This document shows, piece by piece, positions 35,574 through 46,638 of a stretch of DNA of 64,000 bases; within the stretch, counting starts at the first letter, position 1; the number at the start of each line of letters is the position of its first letter. This stretch comes from Enoplolaimus lenunculus (lineage: Eukaryota; Nematoda; Enoplea; Enoplida; Thoracostomopsidae). The stretch is taken from the NCBI GenBank assembly GCA_030248215.1, contig JASANG010001441.1, forward strand, positions 31,451 to 95,450, in the 5' to 3' direction. The notes beneath the pieces were generated by a model, which worked only from the letters and a program-made list of their open reading frames with translations, made no database searches and had not been told where the DNA came from. A program made the translations under genes and the position numbers.

Positions 35574-36897
35574 CATTTCCAGCATGAATATTTACTATTT
35601 ATCTGAGATGTCTTGACTCGTATTCTCAAACGAGTGTAGCACCTGTCACCACTTTGTGATAGGCCTTGTAACTTTCAAACCAGTGAATGCTGAAGCTTAA
35701 AATTTAGCATATTTTTACGTATGATCTGTTCTACTCCTGTACCAATGTTGAGTTCAACAACTGCAATATTTAGTGAGTTTGAAAACCTATTACGAACAGA
35801 TAATTGTTGCTATACACATTTGTGAATATGAGCCCTTACTATAACTCACAAGTATTCAAACTCCGGATCTTGGATGAGAAGCGTTAACTACTACTGCACG
35901 GTTTAAGAGGTTGACGCTCCAATCCAAACCTTCTCTCACGTTTTGTACAAATTTTGTAGTGTGCATAAATGTAATAATTGTTAAACACGTTAAACACCGC
36001 TTGTCTATATTATTAAAGCTAGAACGCTTCACATTTAGACAGCGTTCCAGCTGTTGTAGCGAATGCTTCATATATAAACAAGTGCGAACATATATATGCA
36101 TATTAACGCATTTCTTGAGAGTCGCTGTATACGATGTAGCAAAGAATTAAAGAGTGAGCAGGGAGTAATGTTTTTAGCGATGCAAATTTGTAAACCATGT
36201 TGACTAGACGTGTACGATTTGAAGAGCACACTGTTTGTACTTTAGTTGCTCATAGCATAGATTATGCAGAAAAAAAGTTAATAAAAGCAAAGAAATCGAA
36301 AAATCAGAATCCATTATCTGTGCAGCCGCCTAGTGATTATTTTAATTACTTTTTGTTGGCAAAACTCGAAGGGTCTTATATATTACTGTGTGTGGTGTGT
36401 GCGCTGTTCAAAACCGACATCCGGATTTTAAGGATTAAATATCGTTCGTTGTAGACTCAGAGACGCCGGCCATGGGAAACTAAAAAAAGTGCCATGATTT
36501 GCTTTCTGACTGGTTTCAAGATAATAATTCGCGATGTGTGAGTTCAAATTTTATAGTCCCAAAGAAACAAGGGGGTACGGTGTGTTGATCGCCCCCATTC
36601 AGGAATTTCGTTGGTCTTCGTATGTTGGCGCAAGTGAACATATTAATTAGAATTTGAATATTTTAAAGTGAAATTTTTTTAATATTATTACATTGAGTAT
36701 ATAGTAGTATTAATAATATTACTTTTGTAGGTTCACGCTCCACAGTGGGAAAGCGCTCTCAGGCCATAGGCTCATAAACTAAGTATTTTTTGTACATCCC
36801 CAAGCATCTTCATGCTAAGCCACCCTTCTATATATACGCTAAAACAGTCCAAAAGTACTTTATTATTTTAGCGGTATTAATTACGATCTGCATCAAA
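35574..36897. other. Non-coding stretch, no gene seen
   Basis: 35621-35700 matches 9935-10010. The plus frame at 36197-36454 (85 codons, Lys-rich start) has no domain, no splice support and no recognisable relatives; I do not call it a gene. Confidence 0.4.
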
Positions 36898-37320
36898 GGT
36901 GTAAGCGGGTAAACATTTATTTTTTACCCGCTCTGCGCTATACCCGCGGAAACTTTATGTTTTTACCCGTTGGTATACCCGCGCAAGAATTCTTTACCCG
37001 TTATCTGCGTTTACCCACGCAAAATTTCCTTCCGTTACCCGCATTTAGCAGCCTTTATTTTTTCTTCTGCGTTCAATACAATTGTGTAATTTTACACTAC
37101 GCTAATGTTGCTCGCTATTTATTTTTCAATCATACGGTAAAAACAGTTTGAAAATTCAAGTTTTTCTACGTTATATCGTTTAAAGTTTATGAAAATTTTA
37201 GGTTGGCAAAGATTTACAAATTTTTACGCGCACTTTGAAATTTTTTACCCGCTGGTATACCCGCGTCAAAAGTTTCTTACCCGTCTCGCTTTTACCCGCG
37301 GGTACCCCCTATCGTGCTTA
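36898..37320 (-). mobile_element. Family D repeat, rich in TACCCGC words
   Basis: It opens with GCGGGTAAACATTTATTTTT and closes with TTTTACCCGCGGGTACCCCC. Four or more TACCCGC words lie at each end. The central ATTTTTCAATCATACGGTAA and AACAGTTTGAAAATTCAAG match the other family D copies. Confidence 0.6.
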
Positions 37321-37472
37321 GTGTTCTTTTGAAATGCGGGGGTTCAGGCGTCGGTAGCCCCCACTAAAAATAGCACAAAATTGCTTCAAAACGTTTTGTG
37401 GTGAAAATGCTAGCTCATCTCACATTGGTGTATTGCGGATTGCAAACCAGGAAAAGCCTTAATATTTACGGG

Positions 37473-37643
37473 GGCCAATGTATATGAGGGCAGTGAGTAG
37501 TATAAACATATTCCTATTAAGCGTAAGCGTAAAAATAAGCCTATCCCTAAGCCGAAGCATAGGCAAAAAATTAGTCTAAAGCTGAAGCTTACTCTATTGT
37601 AGTCCCACAGAAAAACGTACTGCCCTTGATGTTCACGTGGGCC
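37473..37643 (+). mobile_element. Family A hAT-like MITE
   Basis: The flanking octamers TTTACGGG and TTTACGGA match at 7 of 8. The ends are GGCCAATGTATATGAGGGC and CTTGATGTTCACGTGGGCC. The internal hexamer block is reduced to a few CCTAAG and GCGTAA words, followed by AAAAAATTAGTCTAAAGC. Confidence 0.8.
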
Positions 37644-37883
37644 TTTACGGACATATCTAGAATTTCATTTCAAATGGGTATAAACTTTAAATATTTACAA
37701 GCGACCGCACCGACTAGAAGAAACTTATGACCCCTTAGTGCAGGTGAAATATTCGAAGAATTGCAACATTCGATATTTGTCATGTTTCCAGAACTTTTCG
37801 GCAAACCACTTTTTCGCAGTTCTCTCGTATAGCCATTCTTGCACCATTTGTACAATTCAGAGTAATCACCTGGAAAATAATGC

Positions 37884-38043
37884 TAGGCCCACAACCAGCT
37901 CACCTGGTTAGGGGCAAAATATTTTTCAGGAGGACATGCATGACTTTTCGATGACTTACAAGCAAGGTTGATTTTCTAACGGGCCATAATTGTTCCAGCG
38001 GGAGCTGCGCCATTCACACCGGACCCCTTTCGCTACGGGCCCG
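37884..38043. mobile_element. Family B hAT-like MITE
   Basis: The flanking octamers AATAATGC and AATGATGC match at 7 of 8. The ends are TAGGCCCACAACC and CGCTACGGGCCCG. The core GATGACTTACAAGCAAGG is diagnostic. Confidence 0.78.
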
Positions 38044-38380
38044 AATGATGCTTTAGAAAAAGGCCCACAAACCACAGTGAATATTTGATACCTCGCTCGT
38101 GAGGTTTTCAAGATACTTTGGGCGCTTTTAGCGAAATTAAAAATCGTGTCAAATCAGAGCAAAAAACTAGTTTAGTTTAATGTTTTATACAACTGGACAG
38201 ACTCGAAGGAGTGGGGTGATCTGATTTTTTTCTCCAAGGGGTTCATCTTGCAATAGCATTTTTAACGAAATATCTAAATCTAATTCACTGGTTAGAAAGT
38301 TTTGCACAGGCTTAACATACAGAATAGAATTCTAGGCCGAGTTTAAAATATTATCCTTGTGGATAGAACTGAAACCTCAG

Positions 38381-38572
38381 GAGACACATTGGTCGTCCCC
38401 GAATCGCCTACCACTCGCCCGAAGCTTTGGTAATACCGGTCTACAAAACGCCCCCTCTGAAGGGCCGATTGTTGCTGTTTCAAACACTGATACAGATTCT
38501 AGCAAAAATGATGTTCGTTCTATAAGACAACGCCAAAATGCTTTTGTAGTCAAAATGTTTACGATCAAATAA
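38381..38572 (+). CDS. Weak candidate exon or coding remnant
   Basis: The frame opens after a possible acceptor (ACCTCAG at 38374-38380) and runs 63 codons to TAA at 38570-38572. It has a protein-like composition, for example NAPSEGPIVAVSNTDTDSS and then RSIRQRQNAFVV. It is richer in G+C than its flanks. No good donor, polyadenylation signal or domain is seen. It could be a terminal exon, a decayed transposon coding piece or chance. It lies on the opposite strand to the two better exons. Confidence 0.25.
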   Translation, partial: ETHWSSPNRLPLARSFGNTGLQNAPSEGPIVAVSNTDTDSSKNDVRSIRQRQNAFVVKMFTIK

Positions 38573-38699
38573 CATTTAAGATCCCCCAAAAAATAGTGTT
38601 CCATGCGTGCCGGCCGCCAGGCTTAAATCAGAAACTGATTGTCTGTAGCAGCCAAGGCTTTCGGGCACTCGATAAAGTCCACAGGGACCCAAAGCGTGC

Positions 38700-38820
38700 A
38701 CACATATATACATATATATATATATAGTTATATATACATATATATATTTATATATATGTATATATATTTATATATATATTTATATATATATGTATATATA
38801 TGTATATATATACATCAAGA
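38700..38820. repeat. TA-rich microsatellite
   Basis: About 115 bp of TATATA/CATATA/TTTATATA simple sequence. The Tyr/Ile-rich frame across it is meaningless. Confidence 0.95.
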
Positions 38821-39548
38821 TATATCGTTTTGATTTCTTCCGGTTTTAAAAACAAGACCACACTAGTTTCCAGAACGGAATACATAGAAGGGACTAAATA
38901 CCCCCGATAATCGTGAAAGGAATATTAAAATGGGTACTTTTGCAGGATTTAGAAAATGCACTATTGTCCGCCAGAGGTTAAAAAATTTCGCGCTCGCTAT
39001 ATTCGTTTAATAAAAAATCTTTACTTGAAATAAATCCCCTTTTGAAATGAAATTCACCGTTTACTTTGCCGGCGGCATAAATTACATTTGTATTCTCGCG
39101 AATACCCAGGATATTAATCGACAGTTTCCGGTACTAAAGATTATCGGCTATGGCATATATATGTAGTATACAAAGCAAACCGGAACCGGAAATGAAATAT
39201 AAACGTAAATTAAATTTGCAGTTTAATGTTTGAATAATTACTTAGCTACAGTTGAAAAAGTAGCTTTTTCAACAGCTATACCGCGCAAATGTATAGAATA
39301 TGCCTCGAGCACCATCTTAATAAACTAAAGCCTAATCTTAAATCTAAGCCTACTAACATCTATTTAGTGTTAAGTCTTAACAGGTGGCTCCTAGGCTGAG
39401 GTGGTCCCTCTGCCAACCGCCAGTGTTAAAACCCAAACCGGTGTATCCGGTAAATATTGTGGCAAAATTGTCATATAGGTTTCTTTTTCTAATTTAACAT
39501 ATGACAGGTGACACTTTATTCAATGTTATGTTTGTTGCATATATCTAA
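38821..39548. other. Non-coding stretch, no gene seen
   Basis: AAATGAAATTCACCG near 39048 and CGCGCTCGCTATATTCG near 38991 are short transposon-end fragments. Degenerate CCTAA words lie near 39330-39350. Confidence 0.35.
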
Positions 39549-39710
39549 CGAGTCCCTAGCCGGAGAAGACAACAGGACATTCTAGTACCCCTAGAAAAAA
39601 TTTGGTTCATGTAGAATAATATTAGCCCCGTTTGTAAGTTATCTAAAATCATAGTTCGTTCAGCCAGATATTTTTTGGCTCCTCTTGCCGTTTGATCTAG
39701 CTTGGGTCTA
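39549..39710. mobile_element. Family B hAT-like MITE, decayed
   Basis: The ends are CGAGTCCCTAGCC and the reverse of AGACCCAAGCTAG. The flanking octamers ATATCTAA and ATATCAGA match at 6 of 8. The core TTTGTAAGTTATCTAAAA is a diverged family B core in reverse. Confidence 0.6.
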
Positions 39711-40406
39711 ATATCAGATATCTACAGCATACAGTGCCAGAGCACGCTAGAATGGAGGCTCCTAAAATCTGCAGTGGGCCTTTGCGATGATCAAAATTTT
39801 TTTTCAAATGTTTTGTTTAAAATCTTGCTTAGATGCGGGACCTATTTGGGGTGAGCCCACCAAATGGGGAGTATGGGAAATGGCTGCTCCGGCCCTGTCA
39901 ACATGTATACTTTTTTATACATGTTTATAGATATACTTAAATAATGCATAAAATATTTATACTAACCACATATATATGTATATATTGTAAATATATGGAG
40001 TCAATTATCTTAATTGATCTATACAGTTTTAACCAGCGGAACCGATCACGCAGCTGGAACTAAAGCCGCAATGTCACATGAAACCCGTGTACCATTTTGA
40101 CGGTACAAAATTGATGTTTCACTTTAATTGAAGCATGTACCAAGTTCTACAGCCAAATCAGCTGGGCAGACTTAATGTTACAAAACAAAATTAAGTACTT
40201 TTCGCATCCAAAATTGCGTTCAATTCAAATCCATCAGTGTCTTGAGAAGGCTTAGAAAACAAACTCGGCCAGAACGTTACTTGTCTTTGAAAAATTCTTG
40301 CCACCCTGAATTGCATCGTTTAGAATGCTTTGACGGAAAAATTTGAAAACCCATTGTTAATTGTTAAATAGAAAATCACTCAATTTGTATGCAAATTTTA
40401 GACAAA

Positions 40407-40592
40407 AACCAATTATGGACGTAACAGTAGTATAACCATATCCCCAAGCCTAAGCCAATCGTAAGAATGTGCTTATGCTTAAGCCAAAGTCTATGCCTGA
40501 ACCTAAGCTTAAGCAAAAACTTGGGTCTAAAGCTTAAACTTGTTTTATTGCAGCGCAGTAAAAAATGTTCCGCCGCTGATCTTTACAATGGC
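40407..40592 (+). mobile_element. Family A MITE with CCTAAG block
   Basis: The left end AACCAATTATGGACG and right end GATCTTTACAATGGC fit the family loosely, with no clear target duplication. The interior has CCTAAGCC, CCTGAACCTAAGC and the GGGTCTAAAGCTTAAACTTG segment. Confidence 0.6.
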
Positions 40593-40694
40593 TAAATACT
40601 TCAATAAAATTTTCAGAAAAATCAACTCTTATCCTACAAAAGTTCTATATTCCATTCTGTGACGAAATTTAGAAATTCTAAGTTTATTGAAGTA

Positions 40695-41136
40695 CTGTAG
40701 TGACCCGAATAAGAGTGGGGTAATAAGAAGGGGCTCCTCATTTTGGAGTGCAAATCGATAACAGTCCGTATCCCTAATAAGAGTCTGTAACCGGATAGAG
40801 TCCCTAAACCCTAAGAGTCCATGAATGTCAATTATCCCTAATTGTAGCGCATAAATGATTCCAGGGCCAAGTAAAGTTCAGTTCGAAACTTTAAGCATAC
40901 TTAAGTTTTGAAAATACATTCCTAAGTGTTACCTTGCTTTATCGCTCAAACTTTTGACACAAGACAAATAATCGTTTAATTCAATCGATAGTTACAGTAC
41001 TGGATACATATCAGTAACGAAGGACGGCGGAGGGCGCGTTAAAAACAAAGAACAGTCCGTAACCGAATAAAAGGCTGTAAAATCTGGAAAGGCCAAATAA
41101 ATATCAGTTCCCTCCATCTTATTCGGGTCACTACAG
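40695..41136. mobile_element. Family C Tc1/mariner-like MITE, 442 bp
   Basis: The ends CTGTAGTGACCCGAATAAGA and TCTTATTCGGGTCACTACAG are a perfect 20-bp inverted repeat, flanked by TA on both sides. Repeated short words (GTCCGTA, GAGTCC, CCCTAA) fill the subterminal regions. It carries no transposase. Confidence 0.88.
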
Positions 41137-41493
41137 TACCATTAAAGAAGTCTTTCTCAAAAAATTTGGCGTTCTGCGTGTTACAGAGGTACAGCATTTG
41201 TCTCGGACTCTTAAAGCCGTCTGTTCAACTCCCGCACTGTAGGCCTGCTTTTCCAGCTGCTTTTAATTAAAGGGTACATAAACCGATAGACAGCACTTAA
41301 TAGAAATTCAGTTAGATTCTGTATTATAACTGTATTCTCAGCTATTTGTAGTATACCTATCGCCAGTTGGTAAATGTTTTTTAAATTCGGTACATTTCCT
41401 AAATTTTTTAGGTCTAAAATCTTTTTCTCAAGCGAATAGCATCTGTTTCGAACTATAATTGCAACAGTTCCTCAATACGCATATTTGAGAATA

Positions 41494-41896
41494 CTGTATT
41501 GACCCGAATAAGAGGGGGTCCCCATTATGGATCTGAATAATAAGAGTCCGTATCCCTAATAAGAGTCCGTAAGCGGATAGAGTCCCTAAACCCTAATTAG
41601 AGTCCATAAATGACGCCAGGACCAAATAATTTGAGTTCCAAACTTTACAGCGTACTTAAATTTTGAAAGTTCATTCGTAAGTATAACCTTTTATTATCGC
41701 TCAAACTATTGAAACAAGACAAATATACGTTTAATTCAGCGGATAGTTGCAGTACCGAATATATATCAGTAACGAAAGGCGGCGGAGCGTGGGTTAAAAA
41801 TAAATAACAGTCCGTAACCGAATAACAAGGGGGGTACCCTCTGGAGAAGCCAAATAAATATCAGCCCACCCCCCCCTCTTATTCGGGTCAATACAG
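41494..41896. mobile_element. Family C Tc1/mariner-like MITE, 403 bp
   Basis: The ends CTGTATTGACCCGAATAAGA and TCTTATTCGGGTCAATACAG are a perfect inverted repeat flanked by TA. It is colinear with 40695-41136, only about 360 bp away, so two insertions or a local duplication occurred here. Confidence 0.9.
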
Positions 41897-42642
41897 TATG
41901 GGCTTTAGATGAAGTTAGTCTTGTTCTGAAATATAGCCATTCGAGAACATGAAGCTCAGTGAATGCATATTAATCCAAAGCCTAAATCAAAGTCTAAGCA
42001 TAATCCTAAACAAGCCTAAGTGTGAGCATAATGATGTTCGTTAAACTGTCGAATTCATAAACATTTAGAATCGCAAGTTGCTTGGTCGACGACTTATCAG
42101 GTGATGAGCTGGGAGCCTGAGCTCTATATATTATAGATGCTTCAATGTTTTATCGATTAGTGATGAAGCAATAACAGGACAAAAATGTTGCGTAAAAGTT
42201 TGACAAATAATTATGAAGCGGAAATGTTACGTATTAACTCATGGAAACCAATTGGAAAGAATTGAATTTTTTAGTAAACCCATACAAACAATAAACTACC
42301 GCTTAAACTTAAAGCTAAAGCGTGGCGGGGCCAAAGTAACGAGACTCAGAAGATTTACTGAGATAAATTTTTCAAAACCGAGTTATCAATATTTCAAATA
42401 TATATGGTAGCCATGGCATTAATTCACTCATATCACCAATATGTGTAGCCATCGCAGTAATTCTTTGTGATTAACCAGAGCAAATTTCTAGAATGTACCA
42501 TTCGTTTATGTTATAAATGATTTTTTGCTCTGAACAAAACTTACTATAGCTAACTGCCTTTCATTGCAACATAAACCCATATAAATAAATTTATCAGTTA
42601 CCACAACAATGAACGATAAGGTCCCGCCTGTCCACAACTTAC
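41897..42642. other. Probable intron sequence, no feature seen
   Basis: It has only degenerate CCTAAG words at 41970-42020 and short frames without support. The sequence directly below 42643 is intron if the exon above is real. Confidence 0.4.
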
Positions 42643-42875
42643 CAAATCCATCAATAAACTTCGGTTTGCAGTTTTCGCATTCGCCGTCATGGATCGTTCA
42701 TCGAACGAAGTCTGCCGTCGCATACCAAATGGCTTTATTCGTCCCAAAGGCCGGCCTCCTAGCGGCGGGCAAGCGTCTTGCGGCCGGCCGGACCCACCAG
42801 ATTGGGATTGAGCTGATGATGAAGTTGCGATAGTTTGGTGGGTTGGAGACGAAGTGTTCGAGCACATAGAAGGTC
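42643..42875 (-). CDS. Internal coding exon, Ser/Thr-rich protein, unrecognised
   Basis: This 233-nt exon on the minus strand has a strong acceptor: a T-rich tract with TTCTTCTCT and then CGTATTTTAG. The donor TTG|GTAAGTTG (GT at 42642-42641) is also strong. It begins two bases into a codon (one base comes from the previous exon) and ends in phase 0. The product begins GPSMCSNTSSPTHQ, continues with a Ser/Gln/Gly-rich linker, a Pro/Gly/Arg part, and MRRQTSFDERSMTANAK. RRQTSF is a basophilic-kinase or 14-3-3 type site. It looks intrinsically disordered. GC content is far above the flanks. The end phase fits the start of the exon at 7371-7655, so both may belong to one gene with a ~35 kb intron. 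I cannot name the family. Confidence 0.75.
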
Positions 42876-43698
42876 CTAAAATACGGCAAAATATATAGAG
42901 AAGAATTAAAATAAAATTGTTGCTAAAAATTGGCAAACTTTAGTTAAAACTATAAATTTTTATAAACTAAAGTTGTTTCTACTTATAGGTCTGAGCAACG
43001 TCGGTGAGAACGGAAGCAGAGCTTCTATGAATTACTGGAAATTTTTTCACGACCTGTCTTTAAGGGTAACCAGTCAAACCTGTAGAGCTCTCTTTAATGA
43101 AGCCCTCAAAACGTTTGCGGGCTAAGTAACTGGAACAGGACGAAGTCTACACCAGCTGACCATGACTAAAGAAAATACACTGAACGATGCGAGCAAAAAG
43201 ACGGACGCTGTTGCTGTAACGCTAGTAAAAACTAAGCTACACGCCGGTTTTGTACTTTCCTAAATACAAAATTTAGCTTTGCACTGGTTCGGTGTGGAAA
43301 TTTGACCTTTATGCTTTCTATTCAAAAGGACCGCAAGCGAAATGTATTCAAAAGTTGAACTGTGGAAAAATTGGGTGCGAAGCTAGCGAGAAGTCAGTCG
43401 TAATCTTAGTATTAAATGTAGATTATGACGCAGTTACTAATTCTGATAGTGCTCTCCTCACCCAAAGGCTTACCCTCTCGGTATGAAAATATTCCCCTTC
43501 AATGCTTACCTTTAGCTTCTGCGTTGCGTCGAGATATAACCGATGCTTCCATAGCGTTTGTATCTTAAAAAGAACAATGGGAAATATATCAAAAAATCAC
43601 TGATAATTTGAGTGTTTATATTCTATTAGAGTTGCCTGAAAAATAATATGGAAAATTCAATTATTTATTGTCAATTTATTGATTCGTTAAAATGCGCT
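42876..43698. other. Probable intron sequence, no feature seen
   Basis: GCGAAGCTAGCGAGAAGTC at 43378-43396 is a diverged copy of the dispersed GCGAGCGAAGCGAGC motif. The rest is unremarkable. Confidence 0.4.
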
Positions 43699-43812
43699 TA
43701 TTCACTTATTTATTTATTTATTTATTAACTATTCATATATTTAATCATATATTTATTTGTTTATATCATTATTTATTTATTTATTTTATTTTATTTATTA
43801 ATTTATATATTT
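43699..43812. repeat. TTTA-type microsatellite
   Basis: An imperfect (TTTA)n/(ATTT)n run of about 110 bp. Confidence 0.9.
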
Positions 43813-43849
43813 AAGTATTTGGCAAACTTAGAAAAATTGAAAGCGTTTA

Positions 43850-44149
43850 CTATAGTGACCCGAATTAGAGGTGACTGATATTCATTTGGTCTCTCCGAGG
43901 GTACCCCCTGTTATTTGGTTACGGGCTGTTATTTATTTTAACCTGCCCTCCACTGCCCCTCGTTATTGATATGCATTCGGTATAGTCATTTATGCACTAT
44001 AATAAGGGATAATTGACCTTTATGGACTTTAATAAGGGTTTAGAGACTCTATCCGCTTACGGTCTCTAGATACGGACTCCTATTGATTGGCAGTCAAAAT
44101 GGAGACTTTCCTTTTATTACCCTGCCCCCTCGTATTTGGGTGACTACAG
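43850..44149. mobile_element. Family C Tc1/mariner-like MITE, 300 bp
   Basis: The ends CTATAGTGACCCGAATTAGA and CGTATTTGGGTGACTACAG are inverted with a few mismatches, and TA flanks each side. It is shorter than the other copies and more diverged. Confidence 0.8.
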
Positions 44150-44220
44150 TAGTTAGACAGAGTTTTTTTGCCATATTTCTCCAAATTATACTTTCCCGAG
44201 ATGAAATCTTACGGATACGT

Positions 44221-44363
44221 GGTCCATGTATAAAGATCAGGGGTGGAACGTGTTTCTCCGTGCCTGCAATAAATTTAGCTTAAGCTTTAGACTAATTTTT
44301 GCTTAGGCTTATGCTTAGGAATCAGCTTATACGACTGTTACAGCACTGTTCTTTACATTGGCT
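44221..44363 (-). mobile_element. Family A MITE, short copy
   Basis: The ends are GGTCCATGTATAAAGATCAG and TTCTTTACATTGGCT. The interior is GCTTTAGACTAATTTTTGC followed by TTAGGCTTATGCTTAGG. No target duplication was found. Confidence 0.65.
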
Positions 44364-44460
44364 ACATGCTCTAATGGTCTGTGAGTACCATTTTTAACCT
44401 CAGCTAAAATGTCGACTGCTACACGTTTGGGAATGAACAATCAAGCCAAATTGTTTTGAA

Positions 44461-45095
44461 ACCCGCGGGTAACCGGGTACGGGTAAGAAAATTTTGGCGA
44501 TAACAAACTTGAAAGTAGATAAACGTAGAAAAACTCAGTTTTTAAGCTGTTTTTACCGTATGAGTGAAAATCAGTATTACACTCCTGAAATGTTTGGTTT
44601 TGGAATGGCGGCAACAATATAGTTTATATTTTTTTTGGCTTGGAACATTATGCTTACAGCTCTTAAGACAAATTGTAACGAAACCGTAAAAAATGCGTGA
44701 TTTATGAACTCTTAACGATTTTTCTAGACAAGAATGATTGATTCACTGATCATCCATCGGCAAACAATCTAGTTTTAACGGTGATAGGCGTACTTAATGA
44801 GCAATATTATCCGGTGTTACATTTTTTTACTTAATGGTTTGCTTGGAAAATTACAGTTAAAGAATTTTTCGTAATGTAAATCGAATGACTACATCTATTG
44901 TAAATTTACACAGTTGTATAGAACGTAGGAGTAAAAATAAGGGCGGGTAAAATCGGTAACGGTAACAAAATTTTGCACGGGTTTAAGACGGGTAACGGGT
45001 AAAGTAATTTTGCGCGAGTATACCCGTGGGTAAAGAAATAAAATTTTGCGGGTAAAACGCAACAAAGGTAAAAAGCTTTACCCATTTACATCTCT
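44461..45095 (+). mobile_element. Family D repeat, longest copy
   Basis: It opens with ACCCGCGGGTAACCGGGTAC and ends in a cluster of GGGTAA words, including ACGGGTAACGGGTAAAG near 44990. Between them lies the conserved core (TTTTACCGTATGAGTGAAAA, CACTGATCATCCATCGGCAA) found reversed at 18970-19502. It is non-coding, and the outer ends are not certain. Confidence 0.65.
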
Positions 45096-45474
45096 GCTTC
45101 TAGTCAAGTCCCCATAATTATGAAATAACCGTTAGTTTTTTTAGCAATTTGCTTTAAACCAGCGCTATTCCAGGCACAAATAAAGTTACCTAAACAGACA
45201 TTTGAACCTTTTCTTAATTTAACTTTTTTAGAATTTCATCAGGATTTTGAAACATTCCTAAAATCTCGCAGTTTTAAAACAATTTTCATAATGACTGCAT
45301 GGATATGCATAAATCTACATTAATCTATCAGAAGTTACAAATGTTTGAGCCAAGCAATTAGACTTCAATTCAACTGAACATGAACAAGTATTTCCGATGA
45401 GTATATTATATAAGTTCGGTTTGAAAGACCATTTCAAAAGCACAATTCAAAGGGTGTCAACGTAAACGGGTTGT
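45096..45474. other. Non-coding stretch, no feature seen
   Basis: A/T-rich sequence with no recognisable repeat, RNA or coding signal. Confidence 0.35.
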
Positions 45475-45897
45475 GACCAATGTATAGAACAGATCCGTAA
45501 CTATAACATATGCATATTTCGAAGCGTAAGCCTAAGCGTAAGCGTAAGCGTAAGAATGAGTACAACGGTGGGTCACTTCACAATTTTCCCCTGAGAAAAT
45601 TTTTTTTGTAAAAACGTTCAATTTTTACACTCAGAATTTTTTGTGATAAAACGTTACAATTTTCCCCTAAGAAAATTTTTTGGTGAAAAAATGATAAGGT
45701 CCCTACCGTACAAGTTTTGCATTTCGTAACATTTGACAGCCTGCCACCAGGTCAGAAATTTTTGGATCCGCGTCTGCTCATACTTAAACCCAAGTCTAAA
45801 CCTAATTCTAAGCCCAAGCGAAAATTTGTCTAAAGTTTAAGCTTACTCTATTGCAGTGCTGCAGAAAAACGTCCCATCCCTGATCTCTACATGGTCT
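45475..45897 (+). mobile_element. Family A MITE interrupted by a second element
   Basis: The left half (GACCAATGTATAGAACAG, then a GCGTAA array) and right half (CTAAGCCCAAGCG, then CTCTATTGCAG and CTACATGGTC) are separated by the insertion at about 45563-45776. The flanking octamers CGGGTTGT and CGGATTGT match at 7 of 8 if one extra base is allowed at the right end. This gives an order of events: family A inserted first. Confidence 0.7.
45563..45776. mobile_element. Family H MITE nested in family A
   Basis: The right end GTCAGAAATTTTTGGATCCG, followed by CGTCTG, matches 48771-48796. The repeated ACAATTTTCCCC and GAAAATTTT words match the interior of 48465-48796. The left end is decayed. Confidence 0.65.
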
Positions 45898-46459
45898 CGG
45901 ATTGTAAAAATGACAGAAAAAGATAGTGAAGAAAAATTAACATAAACGAAAACGGATATTTATGTGTAGATCCTTAAAACGTGTTTAACCTTTTTGCCAA
46001 TCCAATTGAAATATTCAAATATTCAAGAGTCACATTTTGTAGAAAAACTACTGAAAACATCCAAACTTCTTTTTGAGCTTGGATGAATATTATTTATTTC
46101 ACATCGTACAATTGCAAAGCATCTGAATTGAAAAATTGTATAATTTTTATCTGGTTTTAGCGATGATAAAAATAAAGGAATTTCCGGTATTTCTAAAGCG
46201 TAAACAAACAAAAACGGAACACCGGTGTCAACTGAACAAATGTCCGGTAACACCGTACAGTTCAGTGAGATTTAACCACAGATACTTAACTCGAACAGGA
46301 TAGATGAAAAATAATTGCTGGACTATTGAAATGTGAAAAATAAACTACATTGAAATTTTAAACAGGTTCTATACACAGTTGAGAATATGACTCTGTCTAC
46401 TACTATTTTTACAAGTTCGTATCAAATTTAGTACCCGACCGTTCTCAACCGTGTACACC
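45898..46459. other. Non-coding stretch, no feature seen
   Basis: No feature could be supported; the 76-codon minus frame at 46023-46253 has no domain or splice support. Confidence 0.35.
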
Positions 46460-46638
46460 GGCCCATGTAAACATCAGGGGTGGATCGGTTTTCCGCGAAA
46501 CTGCAATAGATTAAGTTTAAGCTTAAGACTAAATTTTTTGCTTAGGCTTAGGCTTAGGCATAAGTTTATCCTTACGCTTAGGCTTAGGCTTAGAAATTTG
46601 CTTATACCTTTATTATGGTCATGTTCTATACATTGGCC
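46460..46638 (-). mobile_element. Family A MITE with clean TTAGGC block
   Basis: The ends are GGCCCATGTAAACATCAGG and TTCTATACATTGGCC. The interior has TTGCTTAGGCTTAGGCTTAGG at 46540-46560 and a second TTAGGC block at 46577-46594. The flanking octamers do not match. Confidence 0.75.
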
